Position numbers and translations under genes: made by a program. From an uncultured Oscillospiraceae bacterium (GTDB lineage: Bacteria > Bacillota > Clostridia > Oscillospirales > Ruminococcaceae): a stretch of DNA of 36,857 bases. Below are positions 24,284 through 32,587 of the stretch, in pieces (the first letter of the stretch is position 1; each line of letters starts with the position of its first letter). The stretch covers positions 1 to 36,857 of the forward strand of contig CASEAH010000061.1 in assembly GCA_949285935.1 (NCBI GenBank). Reading direction: 5' to 3'. The notes beneath the pieces are model-generated. The model searched no databases. It was not told where the DNA came from and saw only the letters and a program-made list of their open reading frames with translations.

Positions 24284-24342
24284 TGCGGAGCCCCGGGGCC
24301 GCCCCCGCCGCAGGGGCAAAGGATGGTCCGGGACGCTCCGCA
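24284..24342 (-). promoter_or_regulatory. Large hairpin in the pyr leader
   Basis: The ~125-nt leader between the promoter and pyrC contains TGCGGAGC/GCTCCGCA arms (24284-24291 and 24335-24342) continued by GC pairs and enclosing a second hairpin (CCCCTGC..GCGGGGG type). There is no T run, so it is not a terminator, and I do not see the PyrR-binding consensus. Its role is unknown. Confidence 0.45.
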
Positions 24343-24388
24343 GTCCAAATTTTGCAGCGCCGCACAAATGCGGCCCACACTTGATAGT

Positions 24389-24417
24389 ATTGTATCATGT
24401 TCCTGTCTGCCGCGCAA
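24389..24417 (-). promoter_or_regulatory. Promoter of the pyr operon
   Basis: Minus-strand TTGCGC (24412-24417), 17-bp spacer, TACAAT (24389-24394). The start of transcription would be near 24382. Confidence 0.8.
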
Positions 24418-24431
24418 CGGCAAAAGCAACA

Positions 24432-24460
24432 AAAAGGGGAGGTTCGCCGCCTCCCCTTTT
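24432..24460 (-). terminator. Intrinsic terminator of the aromatic operon
   Basis: Perfect 11-bp stem AAAAGGGGAGG/CCTCCCCTTTT with a 7-nt loop, ending in a T run on the minus strand. It lies 5 bases after the rhodanese stop codon and just upstream of the pyr promoter, insulating the two operons. Confidence 0.9.
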
Positions 24461-24464
24461 ATTT

Positions 24465-24785
24465 CTACAAGCCCCTTTGGGCCCCCAGATCCCAAACCCG
24501 GCGGTACCCCAGGGCCGCAAGCAGCTGTGCCGCCACCCGGCTCCGCCCGCCTTTGTCGCAATAGACGAATACCGGCTCCTCCCGATGGGGAAGCAGCCGG
24601 GGCGCCAGGCGCATCACTTCCGCCTCGGGCAGGGACACGGCTCCCGGCAGATGGCCACGGGCATACTCCTCCCGCCCGCGGACGTCCACCACCGTATAGG
24701 AAGCGCCCGCGGCCTGCAGGCGGCGCAGCTCCTGCCGGGCGTCGCCGCTCATGGGGCGCAGCTTCGGTTCCGGTTGTTTTTGCAT
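24465..24785 (-). CDS. Rhodanese-like domain protein
   Basis: A single rhodanese domain of 106 residues. VVDVRGREEYARGHLPGAVSLP is the CH2A motif (read as VVDVRGREEYARGHLPGA), and the active-site loop CDKGGRS gives the catalytic Cys and the C-x4-R pattern. It may carry or transfer sulfane sulfur. The C-terminus ends earlier than most family members, lacking the usual GG-x-x-xW ending. It is the last gene of the aromatic operon, 32 bp after aroQ; a functional link to shikimate synthesis is not evident. Confidence 0.85.
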   Translation of the reverse strand: MQKQPEPKLRPMSGDARQELRRLQAAGASYTVVDVRGREEYARGHLPGAVSLPEAEVMRLAPRLLPHREEPVFVYCDKGGRSRVAAQLLAALGYRRVWDLGAQRGL

Positions 24786-24817
24786 GGTTTTGCCCTCCTT
24801 TCTGCGGGAGGGCTCCC

Positions 24818-25258
24818 TTATTTTTTTTCCGACAGCAGCGCCTTGAGGCAGAGCACCGCCTGGCGGTACCCTTCAAAGCCCAGACCGCAGATGGTCCGGA
24901 CGCAGGCCGCCGAAACATAGGAGATTCGCCGGAATTCCTCCCGCTGGCGGACGTCCGACAGATGGACCTCCACCGTGGGGATCCTCACCGCCTTCAGGGC
25001 GTCCAGCAGGGCCACGCTGGTATGGGTATAGGCCGCGGGGTTGAGGATGATCCCATCCACCCGGCCCATGGCCCCCTGAATGGCGTCCACCAGAGCCCCC
25101 TCATGGTTGGACTGAAAAAATTCCACTTCCAGCCCCTCCTGCCGGCAGATCCCCGTGACATATTCTATGAGGTCCGCATAGCTTCCGTTCCCGTAAATCC
25201 CCGGCTCCCGAATCCCCAGCAGATTCAGGTTGGGGCCGCTGATGACCAGCAGCTTCAT
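24818..25258 (-). CDS. aroQ: 3-dehydroquinate dehydratase, type II
   Basis: A protein of 146 residues, the usual type II length. It converts 3-dehydroquinate to 3-dehydroshikimate. Signatures: ISGPNLNLLGIREPGIYG at the N-terminus (catalytic Tyr in IYG), FFQSNHEGALVDAI and ILNPAAYTHTSVALLDAL, and the catalytic His in VEVHLSDV. The start at 25258 overlaps the aroEK stop codon by 4 nt (ATGA). The longer open frame reaching 25540 is a shadow of aroEK. Confidence 0.97.
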   Translation of the reverse strand: MKLLVISGPNLNLLGIREPGIYGNGSYADLIEYVTGICRQEGLEVEFFQSNHEGALVDAIQGAMGRVDGIILNPAAYTHTSVALLDALKAVRIPTVEVHLSDVRQREEFRRISYVSAACVRTICGLGFEGYRQAVLCLKALLSEKK

Positions 25259-26484
25259 AAGCCGCACTCCTTTCTGATCCGGGCCACCGTCTCCTCCACG
25301 GGGCCGTTGTTCTCCACCGTCACCCGGGCAAAGTCCCGGTAGACCGGCATCCGCTGCCGCCACAAGGCCTCTACCGCCGTCCGGTCCGGGGACAGGGGCC
25401 GTCCGTTGCCGGTTTCCAGGGCCTCCAGCCGCCGCTCCAGCAGCACCGGGATCCCGTTCTGGCGGATGGCCCGGCGGTTTTCCGGGGACATGGCCCCGCC
25501 TCCGCCGATGGCCACCACCGTTCCCGGCTCGGTGCAGCACCGGGCGATGGCCGCCGCCTCCCGGGCCCGGAAGCCCGCTTCCCCTTCCCGGGCAAAAATC
25601 TCCCCAATGGGCATTCCCGCTTCTGCCTCTACTTCCCTGTCGGTGTCCAGGAAGGGCCGCCCCAGCGCCCGGGCCAAGGCCCGGCCCACGGTGGTCTTAC
25701 CGCTGCCCGGCATCCCCAGCAAAACAAGGCTGCTCCGCTCTGCCGTCAGCTGCTCCAGCACCTCCCAGGCCCGTTCCTCGGGGATCTCCCGGCCCAGGAA
25801 CACCCGGGCCGCCGCCCAGGCCTGGGCCACCAGCATGGGCAGCCCTCCGGAGCAGGGGATCCCCGCTTCCTCAGCATCCAGGATCAGCGGGGTGCGCAGG
25901 GGGTTGTAGATCACATCCAGCACGCCCCGGCAGGAAGGAAAATCCTCCAGACGGATCAGCCGCTCTCCACACCGGGGCCACATCCCCACCGGGGTGGTGT
26001 TGACAATGACCTGGGCGTCGGCAAATTCCTTCAGGCGGTCATAGGTGACCGGGCCCTTCCGGGATACCACCGTTACCCGGGAGGCGCCCCGGTCCTCCGC
26101 CGCGCCCCGCACGGTATGGCTGGTGCCGCCGCTTCCCAGGATCAGTACCTTCTGACCTTCCAGAGCCACTCCTGCCCGGTCCGCCATGGCCAAAAAGCCG
26201 GTATAATCGGTATTATCCCCCCACAGGGAGCCGTCGGCGCGGCGCACCAGGGTGTTGACGCTGCCCAGCCGCCGGGCCCGGGGGCTCAGCTCCCGGCAAT
26301 AGGGGATCACAGCCTGTTTGTAGGGAATGGTGACGTTGAGCCCCCGGAACTGTCCCGCCCGGAGGAAGCCGGGAAGCTCCTCCGGCGGAAGAGGGGTCAG
26401 CCGGTAATCCGGCACCCCCAGCAGCTGATGGATGCGGGGGGAGCAGCTGTGGCCCAGCTTCTCCCCAATGAGTCCGAACTCCAT
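25255..26484 (-). CDS. aroEK: Fused shikimate dehydrogenase-shikimate kinase
   Basis: A protein of 409 residues with two domains. Residues 1-~240 are AroE: GHSCSPRIHQ binds shikimate, LNVTIPYKQAV carries the catalytic Lys, GDNTDYTGF the Asp, and VLILGSGGTSHTVRG the NADPH loop. Residues ~252-409 are AroK: Walker A GMPGSGKTT (257-265), DTDREVEAEAG, FRAREAAAIA, GGGGAMSPE and RRPLSPDR-like GRPLSPDR. It would reduce dehydroshikimate and then phosphorylate shikimate. Both active sites look complete. The frame is continuous with a short linker, so this is a true fusion and not a frameshift artefact of overlapping genes. Confidence 0.96.
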   Translation of the reverse strand: MEFGLIGEKLGHSCSPRIHQLLGVPDYRLTPLPPEELPGFLRAGQFRGLNVTIPYKQAVIPYCRELSPRARRLGSVNTLVRRADGSLWGDNTDYTGFLAMADRAGVALEGQKVLILGSGGTSHTVRGAAEDRGASRVTVVSRKGPVTYDRLKEFADAQVIVNTTPVGMWPRCGERLIRLEDFPSCRGVLDVIYNPLRTPLILDAEEAGIPCSGGLPMLVAQAWAAARVFLGREIPEERAWEVLEQLTAERSSLVLLGMPGSGKTTVGRALARALGRPFLDTDREVEAEAGMPIGEIFAREGEAGFRAREAAAIARCCTEPGTVVAIGGGGAMSPENRRAIRQNGIPVLLERRLEALETGNGRPLSPDRTAVEALWRQRMPVYRDFARVTVENNGPVEETVARIRKECGL

Positions 26485-26526
26485 GGATTTCCGTCCTTTC
26501 TTTTGGGCGCCCCCGGCAGGCGGGGC

Positions 26527-27669
26527 TCAGACGATCTCCGAGTAACTGCCCAGATAGGTAAACTGCTCCACATCCCGCTCCAGCTGGCCAATGAGGGCCA
26601 GGGTGCGTGGGTCGTGTACCGAAGCCTCCAAATCAAAGTAAAACATGAATTCAAAATCCTTGCCGGGAATGGGGCGGCTCTCCAGCTTGGTCAGATTGAG
26701 ATCCAAAGCCGCCATCCTGGCCAGTACCCCGTAAAGAGATCCCGGACGGTGGGGCAGCTCCAGCATCAGGCTGGTTTTGCCGGCTCCGGGGTAAATCTCC
26801 AGCTCCTTGGAAATGCAGATGAACCGGGTATGGTTGTTGGGGCTGTTCTGGACCTGGTCGGTGAGGACCGTCAGGCCGTAAAGGGCGGCGCAGTCCCGGG
26901 AAGAAATGGCCGCCACATCCTTTCGGGAGGACTCAGCCACCATTCGGGCGGCCACGGCGGTGTTTTCGCAGACGGTGGCCCGGATCCCCGGATGGTCCTT
27001 CAGAAAGGCGCTGCACTGCTGGATCCCCTGTTCGTGGGAGAAAATCTCGGTCACATCCTCCAGGGCCGTTCCGCTCTTGGCCAGCAGGGTATGCTCCACC
27101 CGCAGCCGGACCCCCCGGACGATGTGGAACCGGTAGCGGCGCATCAGGTCGTAGACTCCGTTCACCGACCCGGCGGTACTGTTTTCGATGGGGAGGATGC
27201 CGTACCGGCAAAGCCCCCGGTCCACAGCCTGAAATACCCCTTCAAAGGTGCGGAAGTAAAGGATGCTGGGCCGGGAAAAGAGCTTGTCGCAGGCCTGCTG
27301 GCTGTAGGCGCCCTCCACTCCCTGGCAGGCCACTGTGGCCCCCTGGGGGAAGGCCCGCTCCCCCTGCTCCAGCGCCTGACGAATGTGGCTGCACACCGGG
27401 CTTTCCTCCGAAAGGCGGCTGTTTTGATAGGAACGGCTCAGATCCATCATGGTGGCATACAGCACCTTGGTGTAATCTCCCAGCTCATCTCCCGCCTGCT
27501 GGGCCGCCCGGGCCAGCACCTCCCGTTCCCGGCTGCGGTCCAGCACCGGCAGATTGTGGGCCAGCTTGTAGTCCCCGATGCGCCGGGCGATCTCCATCCG
27601 CCGGACAAACAGCTGGGTCAGCTGGCTGTCTATTTCGTCAATGGCCTCTCTCTCTTTTTCCAATCCCAT
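26527..27669 (-). CDS. pheA: Bifunctional chorismate mutase-prephenate dehydratase
   Basis: A P-protein of 380 residues. Residues 1-~85 are an AroQ-type chorismate mutase (REAIDEIDSQLTQLFVRR, then IGDYK). About 110-290 form prephenate dehydratase (VACQGVEGAYSQQA, PIENSTAGSV, and NNHTRF with catalytic Thr). About 297-380 form an ACT domain with PHRPGSLYGVL and the Phe-binding ESRP motif, so feedback inhibition by Phe is expected. AAGGAG precedes the ATG at 27669; the upstream in-frame extension runs into the 186-bp repeats and is rejected. It is the only visible mutase, so it must also feed TyrA. Confidence 0.96.
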   Translation of the reverse strand: MGLEKEREAIDEIDSQLTQLFVRRMEIARRIGDYKLAHNLPVLDRSREREVLARAAQQAGDELGDYTKVLYATMMDLSRSYQNSRLSEESPVCSHIRQALEQGERAFPQGATVACQGVEGAYSQQACDKLFSRPSILYFRTFEGVFQAVDRGLCRYGILPIENSTAGSVNGVYDLMRRYRFHIVRGVRLRVEHTLLAKSGTALEDVTEIFSHEQGIQQCSAFLKDHPGIRATVCENTAVAARMVAESSRKDVAAISSRDCAALYGLTVLTDQVQNSPNNHTRFICISKELEIYPGAGKTSLMLELPHRPGSLYGVLARMAALDLNLTKLESRPIPGKDFEFMFYFDLEASVHDPRTLALIGQLERDVEQFTYLGSYSEIV

Positions 27670-27720
27670 GATTTCCACACTCCTTATTTTAGTTCTCTTT
27701 CGACATTTATACGGCTCCAC

Positions 27721-28215
27721 GCCGTCCCGGGACGGCACCCTGCCGGGGATGTCCTTTTTTCCGAGGGCGGCAAACGGGAAAATCCGTTCAGGGGTCTCCA
27801 TAGCCAATATTTATAAAACAACCATCTCCGGCTGTTCCGGCAGTCTTGCCGGATTCCCCTGCCGGGCTCTCTTTTTGTATGCACGACGCGCCGTCCCCCC
27901 AGGCATTCCAACGGGGGCAGGGCCTCTTTCTCTCGGGGGCAAATGGGAAAATATCCCACAGACGTTCTCCACACCTGACATCCCAGACGCACGATGGGAA
28001 CAAGCAGCTATCTATGGCTGTCCCGGCAGTCTTGCCGGATTCCCCCGACGGGCTCTTTTTTTGTATGCGCGCCGTGCCGTCCCCCCTGGCATTCCAGCAG
28101 GGACAGGTGCTCTTTCTCTCTTTGGGGCAAATGGGGATAATCCGCAGCCGCTCTCCACACCTGATGCCCCAGGCGCTCGATGGGATCAAGTGGCCATCCC
28201 TGGCTGTCCCATCCG
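27721..28215. repeat. 186-bp tandem repeat between aroC and pheA
   Basis: Two well-matched copies and one degenerate copy. GGCTG-TCC appears at 27830, 28016 and 28202; CAGTCTTGCC at 27841 and 28027; CATTCCA at 27904 and 28090, all at exactly 186 bp. The degenerate copy nearest pheA includes the perfect palindrome GCCGTCCCGGGACGGC (27721-27736). Each good copy has a CCGGCA/TGCCGG hairpin followed by a T run on the plus strand, antisense to the operon. 186 is a multiple of three, so frames stay open across copies, but no ribosome-binding site or domain supports a protein. The whole 645-bp gap 27670-28314 is otherwise empty. Confidence 0.88.
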
Positions 28216-28314
28216 TATTGCCGGGGACGTTTGCAGTAAATTTCCGGGCCCCCGCTGCCGGGAGGTACCGAAGCCTGGGGCAGGATTTCCCCGGCAATGG
28301 TTTGCCGGCATCCG

Positions 28315-29394
28315 TTACAGCAGCAGGTCCGCCAGAGCTACCGCCAGAGCAGCTTCCGCCACCGGCACCGCCCGGGGCGCCACACAGGGGTCGTGCCGTC
28401 CCTCCACCCGCAGCAGGGCGTCCCGGCCGCTTTCCAGGTCTACCGTCCGCTGCTCCAGGGCAATGGAGGGAGTGGGCTTGAAGGCAGCCCGCACCACCAG
28501 AGGCATTCCCGACGCCAGACCGCCCAGGATCCCCCCGTGGCGGTTGGTGCGGGTGCAAACCCTGCCCTGGGGATCAAAGTAAAATTCGTCGTTATTTTCC
28601 GAACCCCGGAGCGTCGCCGCCTCAAATCCGGCGCCGAATTCCACTCCCTTCACCGCGGGGATGCTGAACATCAGGGCCGAAATGCGGCTTTCCAGCCCGC
28701 CGAAGAAGGTTTCGCCCGTTCCCGGCGGCACACCCAGGGCACAGCATTCCACCACGCCGCCCACCGAGTCTCCTGCCGCCCGTGCCCGGGCAATGGCCGC
28801 AAGCATCCGCTCCCCGGCGGCGTCATCCAGGACGGGAAAGGTTTTCCCCCCCGGCTCTGCCAGTTCCCGGGCGGTCACCGCCACCGGGTCAAAGGGCCGG
28901 TCTTTCTCTTTCGCCACGCTCAGCAGGTGCCCGCCGACGCCCACGCCCCGACGCTCCAAAAGCTGGATGCAGACCGCCCCGGCAAAGCAGAGGGGGGCTG
29001 TCAGCCGTCCGGAAAACTCCCCGCCGCCCCGTATGTCCCGGTAGGGGCCGAATTTGGCCCAGGCGGCATAGTCTGCGTGCCCCGGGCGGGGAAGGCGGCG
29101 CAGCTGGTCGTAATCCCGGCTGCGGGCGTCGGTGTTGGAGATGACGGCGCACAGGGGCGCGCCGCAGGTGTGGTCCTCCTCGGTCAGCCCCGACAGGATC
29201 TCCGGCCGGTCGGCTTCCCGCCGGGCCGTGGTGTGGGGGCCCTGTCCCGGAGCCCTGCGGGCCATAAACCGCCCGATCCGTTCCAGATCCAGCTTTTCTC
29301 CCGCCGGCAGCCCGTCCACCACCACCCCCATGCCCGGGGAATGGGACTGTCCAAAAAGGGTCACTTTGATCTTATTCCCCGTTGTGGATGACAT
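28315..29394 (-). CDS. aroC: Chorismate synthase
   Basis: A protein of 359 residues that converts EPSP to chorismate with reduced FMN. The N-terminal motif is LFGQSHSPGMGVVVDG, the clostridial variant of the canonical GESHG with catalytic His kept. GGGEFSGRLTAPLCFAGA is the second signature and DPQGRVCTRTNRHGGILGG the third (read as RTNRHGGILGG). GGGAGG precedes the ATG at 29394, within the last codons of aroA; the genes overlap by 23 bp. Confidence 0.97.
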   Translation of the reverse strand: MSSTTGNKIKVTLFGQSHSPGMGVVVDGLPAGEKLDLERIGRFMARRAPGQGPHTTARREADRPEILSGLTEEDHTCGAPLCAVISNTDARSRDYDQLRRLPRPGHADYAAWAKFGPYRDIRGGGEFSGRLTAPLCFAGAVCIQLLERRGVGVGGHLLSVAKEKDRPFDPVAVTARELAEPGGKTFPVLDDAAGERMLAAIARARAAGDSVGGVVECCALGVPPGTGETFFGGLESRISALMFSIPAVKGVEFGAGFEAATLRGSENNDEFYFDPQGRVCTRTNRHGGILGGLASGMPLVVRAAFKPTPSIALEQRTVDLESGRDALLRVEGRHDPCVAPRAVPVAEAALAVALADLLL

Positions 29395-30649
29395 CGGCTC
29401 TTCCTCCCAATTTCCTGTAATCTTCAAAAAATCCCGGATAGGACTTGGCCACCGCCTGGACGTCCCGGATCACCACCGGACCCCGGCATCCGGCAGCCGC
29501 CACCGCCGCCGCCATCACAATGCGATGGTCCTGCCAGCCGTGGGTCACCCCTCCGGGAAGGCTCTCCTGCCCCCGGATCTCCAGCCCGTCGGGCAGCTGC
29601 CGGATGTGGGCCCCCAGGGCCCCCAGGCTGTCCGCCAGGGCTGCCAGCCGGTCACTCTCCTTGTCCCGGAGCCGGGCCGCGCCCCGCAACCGGGTCGTCC
29701 CGGGGGTCAGCACTGCCAGCGCCGCCAGCGCAGGCACCAGATCGGGAATCTGGGAAACATCCACATCCAGGGGGAACAGCCTGCCCCGCCGCACCGCCAG
29801 CATACCGCCGTCGGGGGCTGCTTCCGCCCCGGCCAGTACCGTAAGGGCCATCATCGCCCGATCCCCCTGGGCCGTATCCATTTCCAGCCCTGAGATGCCC
29901 ACCGGCCCTCCCAGGGCTCCCGCCGCCAGCCAGAAGGCCGCGCCCGACCAGTCGCCCTCCACCCGAATCTCTCCGGGGGAGCGGTAGGCTTGTCTTCCCG
30001 GCACCCGCCATCCCCGTTCCCGGGGCTCCACCCGGACGCCGAACCGGGCCATGGCCCGGAGGGTCATTTCCACATATCCCGCTGATTCCAGAGGCGGCAG
30101 GAACTCCACCACGCTGTCCCCATCCAGCAGGGGCAGCGCCATCAGCAGGCCGGAAAAGTACTGGGAGCTGACGTTCCCCGCCATCCGGTAATGTCCGGGC
30201 GTCAGGCAGCCCCGGGCCTCCAGCGGCCAGCTTCCCGGGGACGAAAGCCGGGCGCCGTGGGCTTCCAGCTCCTCCCGCAGGGGCGAAAGAGGACGTTGGG
30301 GCAGCCGCCCGTGTCCCCCAAAGCTTCCGCCTCCCAGCAGCAGCGCCGCCGGGAGCAAAAAGCGCAGGGTGGAGCCGCTTTCCCCGCAGTCCAGACAGGG
30401 CAGAGGGCCTTCCCGCCGGGCCCGGGAAAGAGGATGGACTTCCACGCCTCCCGAAAAGGGTACAATCCCGGCGCCCAGGGCCTCCAGACACCGGGCGGTG
30501 GCCTCCAGGTCCTCATTGCTCCCATCCAGCAGCAGCCGGGTGGGGCGGTCGGCCAGCGCCCCGCAGATCAAGAGCCGGTGGGCCGCGGACTTGGAGGGCG
30601 GGGCGGCGATCCTGCCCCGAAGAGGGGCGGGGGTGATGCGGATGTCCAT
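29372..30649 (-). CDS. aroA: 3-phosphoshikimate 1-carboxyvinyltransferase (EPSP synthase)
   Basis: A protein of 425 residues. It joins PEP to shikimate-3-phosphate. Family signatures: PPSKSAAHRLLICGALAD near residue 17, LDCGESGSTLRFLLP, GNVSSQYFSGLLMALP, ESDRLAALADSLGALG and the catalytic region HGWQDHRIVMA. AAGGAGG lies upstream of the ATG at 30649. The open frame continuing to 30862 overlaps aroB and is discarded. It follows aroB by 13 bp. Confidence 0.97.
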   Translation of the reverse strand: MDIRITPAPLRGRIAAPPSKSAAHRLLICGALADRPTRLLLDGSNEDLEATARCLEALGAGIVPFSGGVEVHPLSRARREGPLPCLDCGESGSTLRFLLPAALLLGGGSFGGHGRLPQRPLSPLREELEAHGARLSSPGSWPLEARGCLTPGHYRMAGNVSSQYFSGLLMALPLLDGDSVVEFLPPLESAGYVEMTLRAMARFGVRVEPRERGWRVPGRQAYRSPGEIRVEGDWSGAAFWLAAGALGGPVGISGLEMDTAQGDRAMMALTVLAGAEAAPDGGMLAVRRGRLFPLDVDVSQIPDLVPALAALAVLTPGTTRLRGAARLRDKESDRLAALADSLGALGAHIRQLPDGLEIRGQESLPGGVTHGWQDHRIVMAAAVAAAGCRGPVVIRDVQAVAKSYPGFFEDYRKLGGRADVIHNGE

Positions 30650-30662
30650 AACATGTTCCTCC

Positions 30663-31727
30663 TTATAAAGCGTCCAGTCCCAGAGCGAAGAAGTCTTCCA
30701 GTTCCTCCACCTGCAGCGTATGGAGGACGCAGCGCCCAATGGCTTCGGGGATGACCAGCGCAATGCTGCCGCCCTGGCGCTTCTTGTCGCTGAGAGCGGC
30801 CTGAGCCAGTTCCCGGGCTCCGTAGGGGCAGGCGGTTTCCAGCCCCCGCAGCTCCAGAGCATCGCGGATGGCGGGAGTGGTGTCCTCCGGGGAAAGACCC
30901 GCCCGCCAGGCGGCCCGGGCCATGATGATCATTCCCATGGCTACCGCCTGCCCGTGGGGGATGGCATAGCCGCTGAGCAGTTCGATGCCGTGGCCCGGGG
31001 TGTGGCCCAGGTTCAGCAGCTGCCGGTCTCCCGTATCCCGCTCATCCCGTTCCACCAGCCCCGCTTTGACCCGGACGCACCGGAGGATCGCCTCCGTCAG
31101 GTCATCCCTGCTCAGGGCTTTCCGGTTCAGCAGGGCAAAAAGTTCCGGGTCGCCGATGATCCCGGTTTTCACCGCCTCGGCCATGCCGTCGGCCAGGATG
31201 GAGGGCGGCAGGGTATCCAGGGTCCGGGGATCGCAAACCACCAGCCTGGGCTGATGGAACGCCCCGGCCAGATTCTTGCCCGCTCCCAGGTCCACCGCCG
31301 TTTTGCCTCCCACCGAGGAATCAATGGCTGCCAGCAGCGTAGTGGGCACCTGGATGAAGGCGATCCCCCGCAGGTAGCAGGCAGCGGCAAAGCCCGCCAT
31401 GTCTCCCGTCACGCCGCCGCCCAAAGCCACCACCAGGTCGGTGCGGGTCAGACGGTTCTCCGCCAGAAATTCCAGCATCTGCCCCCATTGGGCAAGGTTT
31501 TTGGAGCTTTCTCCGTGGGGAAAAACATGTTCACACACCTGGAACCCGGCGGCTTCCAGCGCCTGCCGGGCGGTCCGTCCGTACAGCCCGGCCACCGTAT
31601 CGTCCGAAATCAGCGCCGCCTGCCGGCCGGACGCCACCGGAGCCGTCAGCTTGCCCAGCCGGTCCAGCAGCCCTTCTCCTACCAGCACATCGTAGGGGGG
31701 AGACACCTTGACAGGGATCCGGTTCAC
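30663..31727 (-). CDS. aroB: 3-dehydroquinate synthase
   Basis: A protein of 354 residues. It cyclises DAHP to 3-dehydroquinate using NAD+ and a metal. NAD-binding loop VVALGGGVTGDMAGFAAACYLRG (read as GGGVTGDMAGFAA), metal ligand region NLGHTPGHGIELLSG and GQAVAMGM are all present. The start is GTG at 31727, overlapping the tyrA stop codon by four bases (GTGA), implying translational coupling. Confidence 0.97.
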   Translation of the reverse strand: MNRIPVKVSPPYDVLVGEGLLDRLGKLTAPVASGRQAALISDDTVAGLYGRTARQALEAAGFQVCEHVFPHGESSKNLAQWGQMLEFLAENRLTRTDLVVALGGGVTGDMAGFAAACYLRGIAFIQVPTTLLAAIDSSVGGKTAVDLGAGKNLAGAFHQPRLVVCDPRTLDTLPPSILADGMAEAVKTGIIGDPELFALLNRKALSRDDLTEAILRCVRVKAGLVERDERDTGDRQLLNLGHTPGHGIELLSGYAIPHGQAVAMGMIIMARAAWRAGLSPEDTTPAIRDALELRGLETACPYGARELAQAALSDKKRQGGSIALVIPEAIGRCVLHTLQVEELEDFFALGLDAL

Positions 31728-32587
31728 AGCCGGTCCACCTCCTCTTTCCGCTCTCTTCCTTCCCGCAGCAGCGCCTTGAGCCCCGCCCGGTCCCCGGCTT
31801 TCAAAGCCTCGCTGTACGCCAGCAGCCGGGCAGCCAGCCCGTCGATCTCTTCCGCCAGCGCCTCCCGGTTATCCAGGAAAAGCTGGGTCCACATTTCTTC
31901 GTTGAGCCAGGCTACCCGGGTCAGATCCCGGAAGCTTCCTGCCGAAAAGCCTTTGTGCCCCAGGGCGGCGGGGCTTTTGACATAGGCGTTGGACAGCACA
32001 TGAGCCAATTGGGAGGTGAAGGCGATCTCCCGGTCATGGGCCTCCGGGGTGGTGTGGGTAATGCTGCCGAAGCCCAGAGCCATGGTAAGGGCTTCCACCC
32101 GTTCCAATGCCCACCGGGGCGCACCCGGCAGGGGGGTCAGGATCATGGAGGCTCCGTCAAACAGATCCGCCCGGGAAGCCGGATACCCCACCTGGGCGGC
32201 TCCCGCCATGGGGTGTCCGCCGACATAGGCAAAGCCGTACCGGTCGGCCAGGGCCTGGCAGGGGACGCAGACCCGTCCTTTGACGCCGCAGCAATCCACC
32301 ACGACCGTATCCTTTCCCAGATGGGGAGCGTGTTCTTCCAGCCAGGCCACCGCCGCCTCCGGGTACAGGGCCAGATAGAGGACGCCGCACTCCTTCAGGT
32401 TGACCTGGGACAGCACGCCGTCCGCCGCGCCTTCCCGCAGGGCGTCGGCCAGGACGCCCGGGTCTGCATCGGCCCCCAGCAGACGGCTGGGAAGGCTCCG
32501 TTTGACGGCCTTGGCCAGGGACCCGCCGATGAGCCCCAGTCCCACGACTCCCACACAGGCGGGAAGCCCGCCTTTTTCCGCCGCCAT
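31724..32587 (-). CDS. tyrA: Prephenate dehydrogenase
   Basis: A protein of 287 residues. It oxidises prephenate to 4-hydroxyphenylpyruvate on the Tyr branch. The Rossmann loop is VGVVGLGLIGGSLAKA near residue 12, and the catalytic His lies in the GGHPMAGA motif. No chorismate mutase domain and no C-terminal ACT domain are present, so enzyme-level Tyr feedback may be lacking; control could rest on the operon leader. The start at 32587 shares one base with the aroF stop codon (TGATG). Confidence 0.95.
   Translation of the reverse strand: MAAEKGGLPACVGVVGLGLIGGSLAKAVKRSLPSRLLGADADPGVLADALREGAADGVLSQVNLKECGVLYLALYPEAAVAWLEEHAPHLGKDTVVVDCCGVKGRVCVPCQALADRYGFAYVGGHPMAGAAQVGYPASRADLFDGASMILTPLPGAPRWALERVEALTMALGFGSITHTTPEAHDREIAFTSQLAHVLSNAYVKSPAALGHKGFSAGSFRDLTRVAWLNEEMWTQLFLDNREALAEEIDGLAARLLAYSEALKAGDRAGLKALLREGRERKEEVDRL

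Noticed and set aside
26116-27816. 566-codon plus-strand frame opposite aroEK and pheA
   Set aside because: Antisense shadow; both minus-strand genes have complete catalytic motifs.
27578-28582. Open frames on both strands with repeated peptides across the 186-bp repeats
   Set aside because: Because 186 is divisible by three, any frame without a stop in one unit stays open in all. Both strands are open, there is no ribosome-binding site, and no known repeat protein matches.
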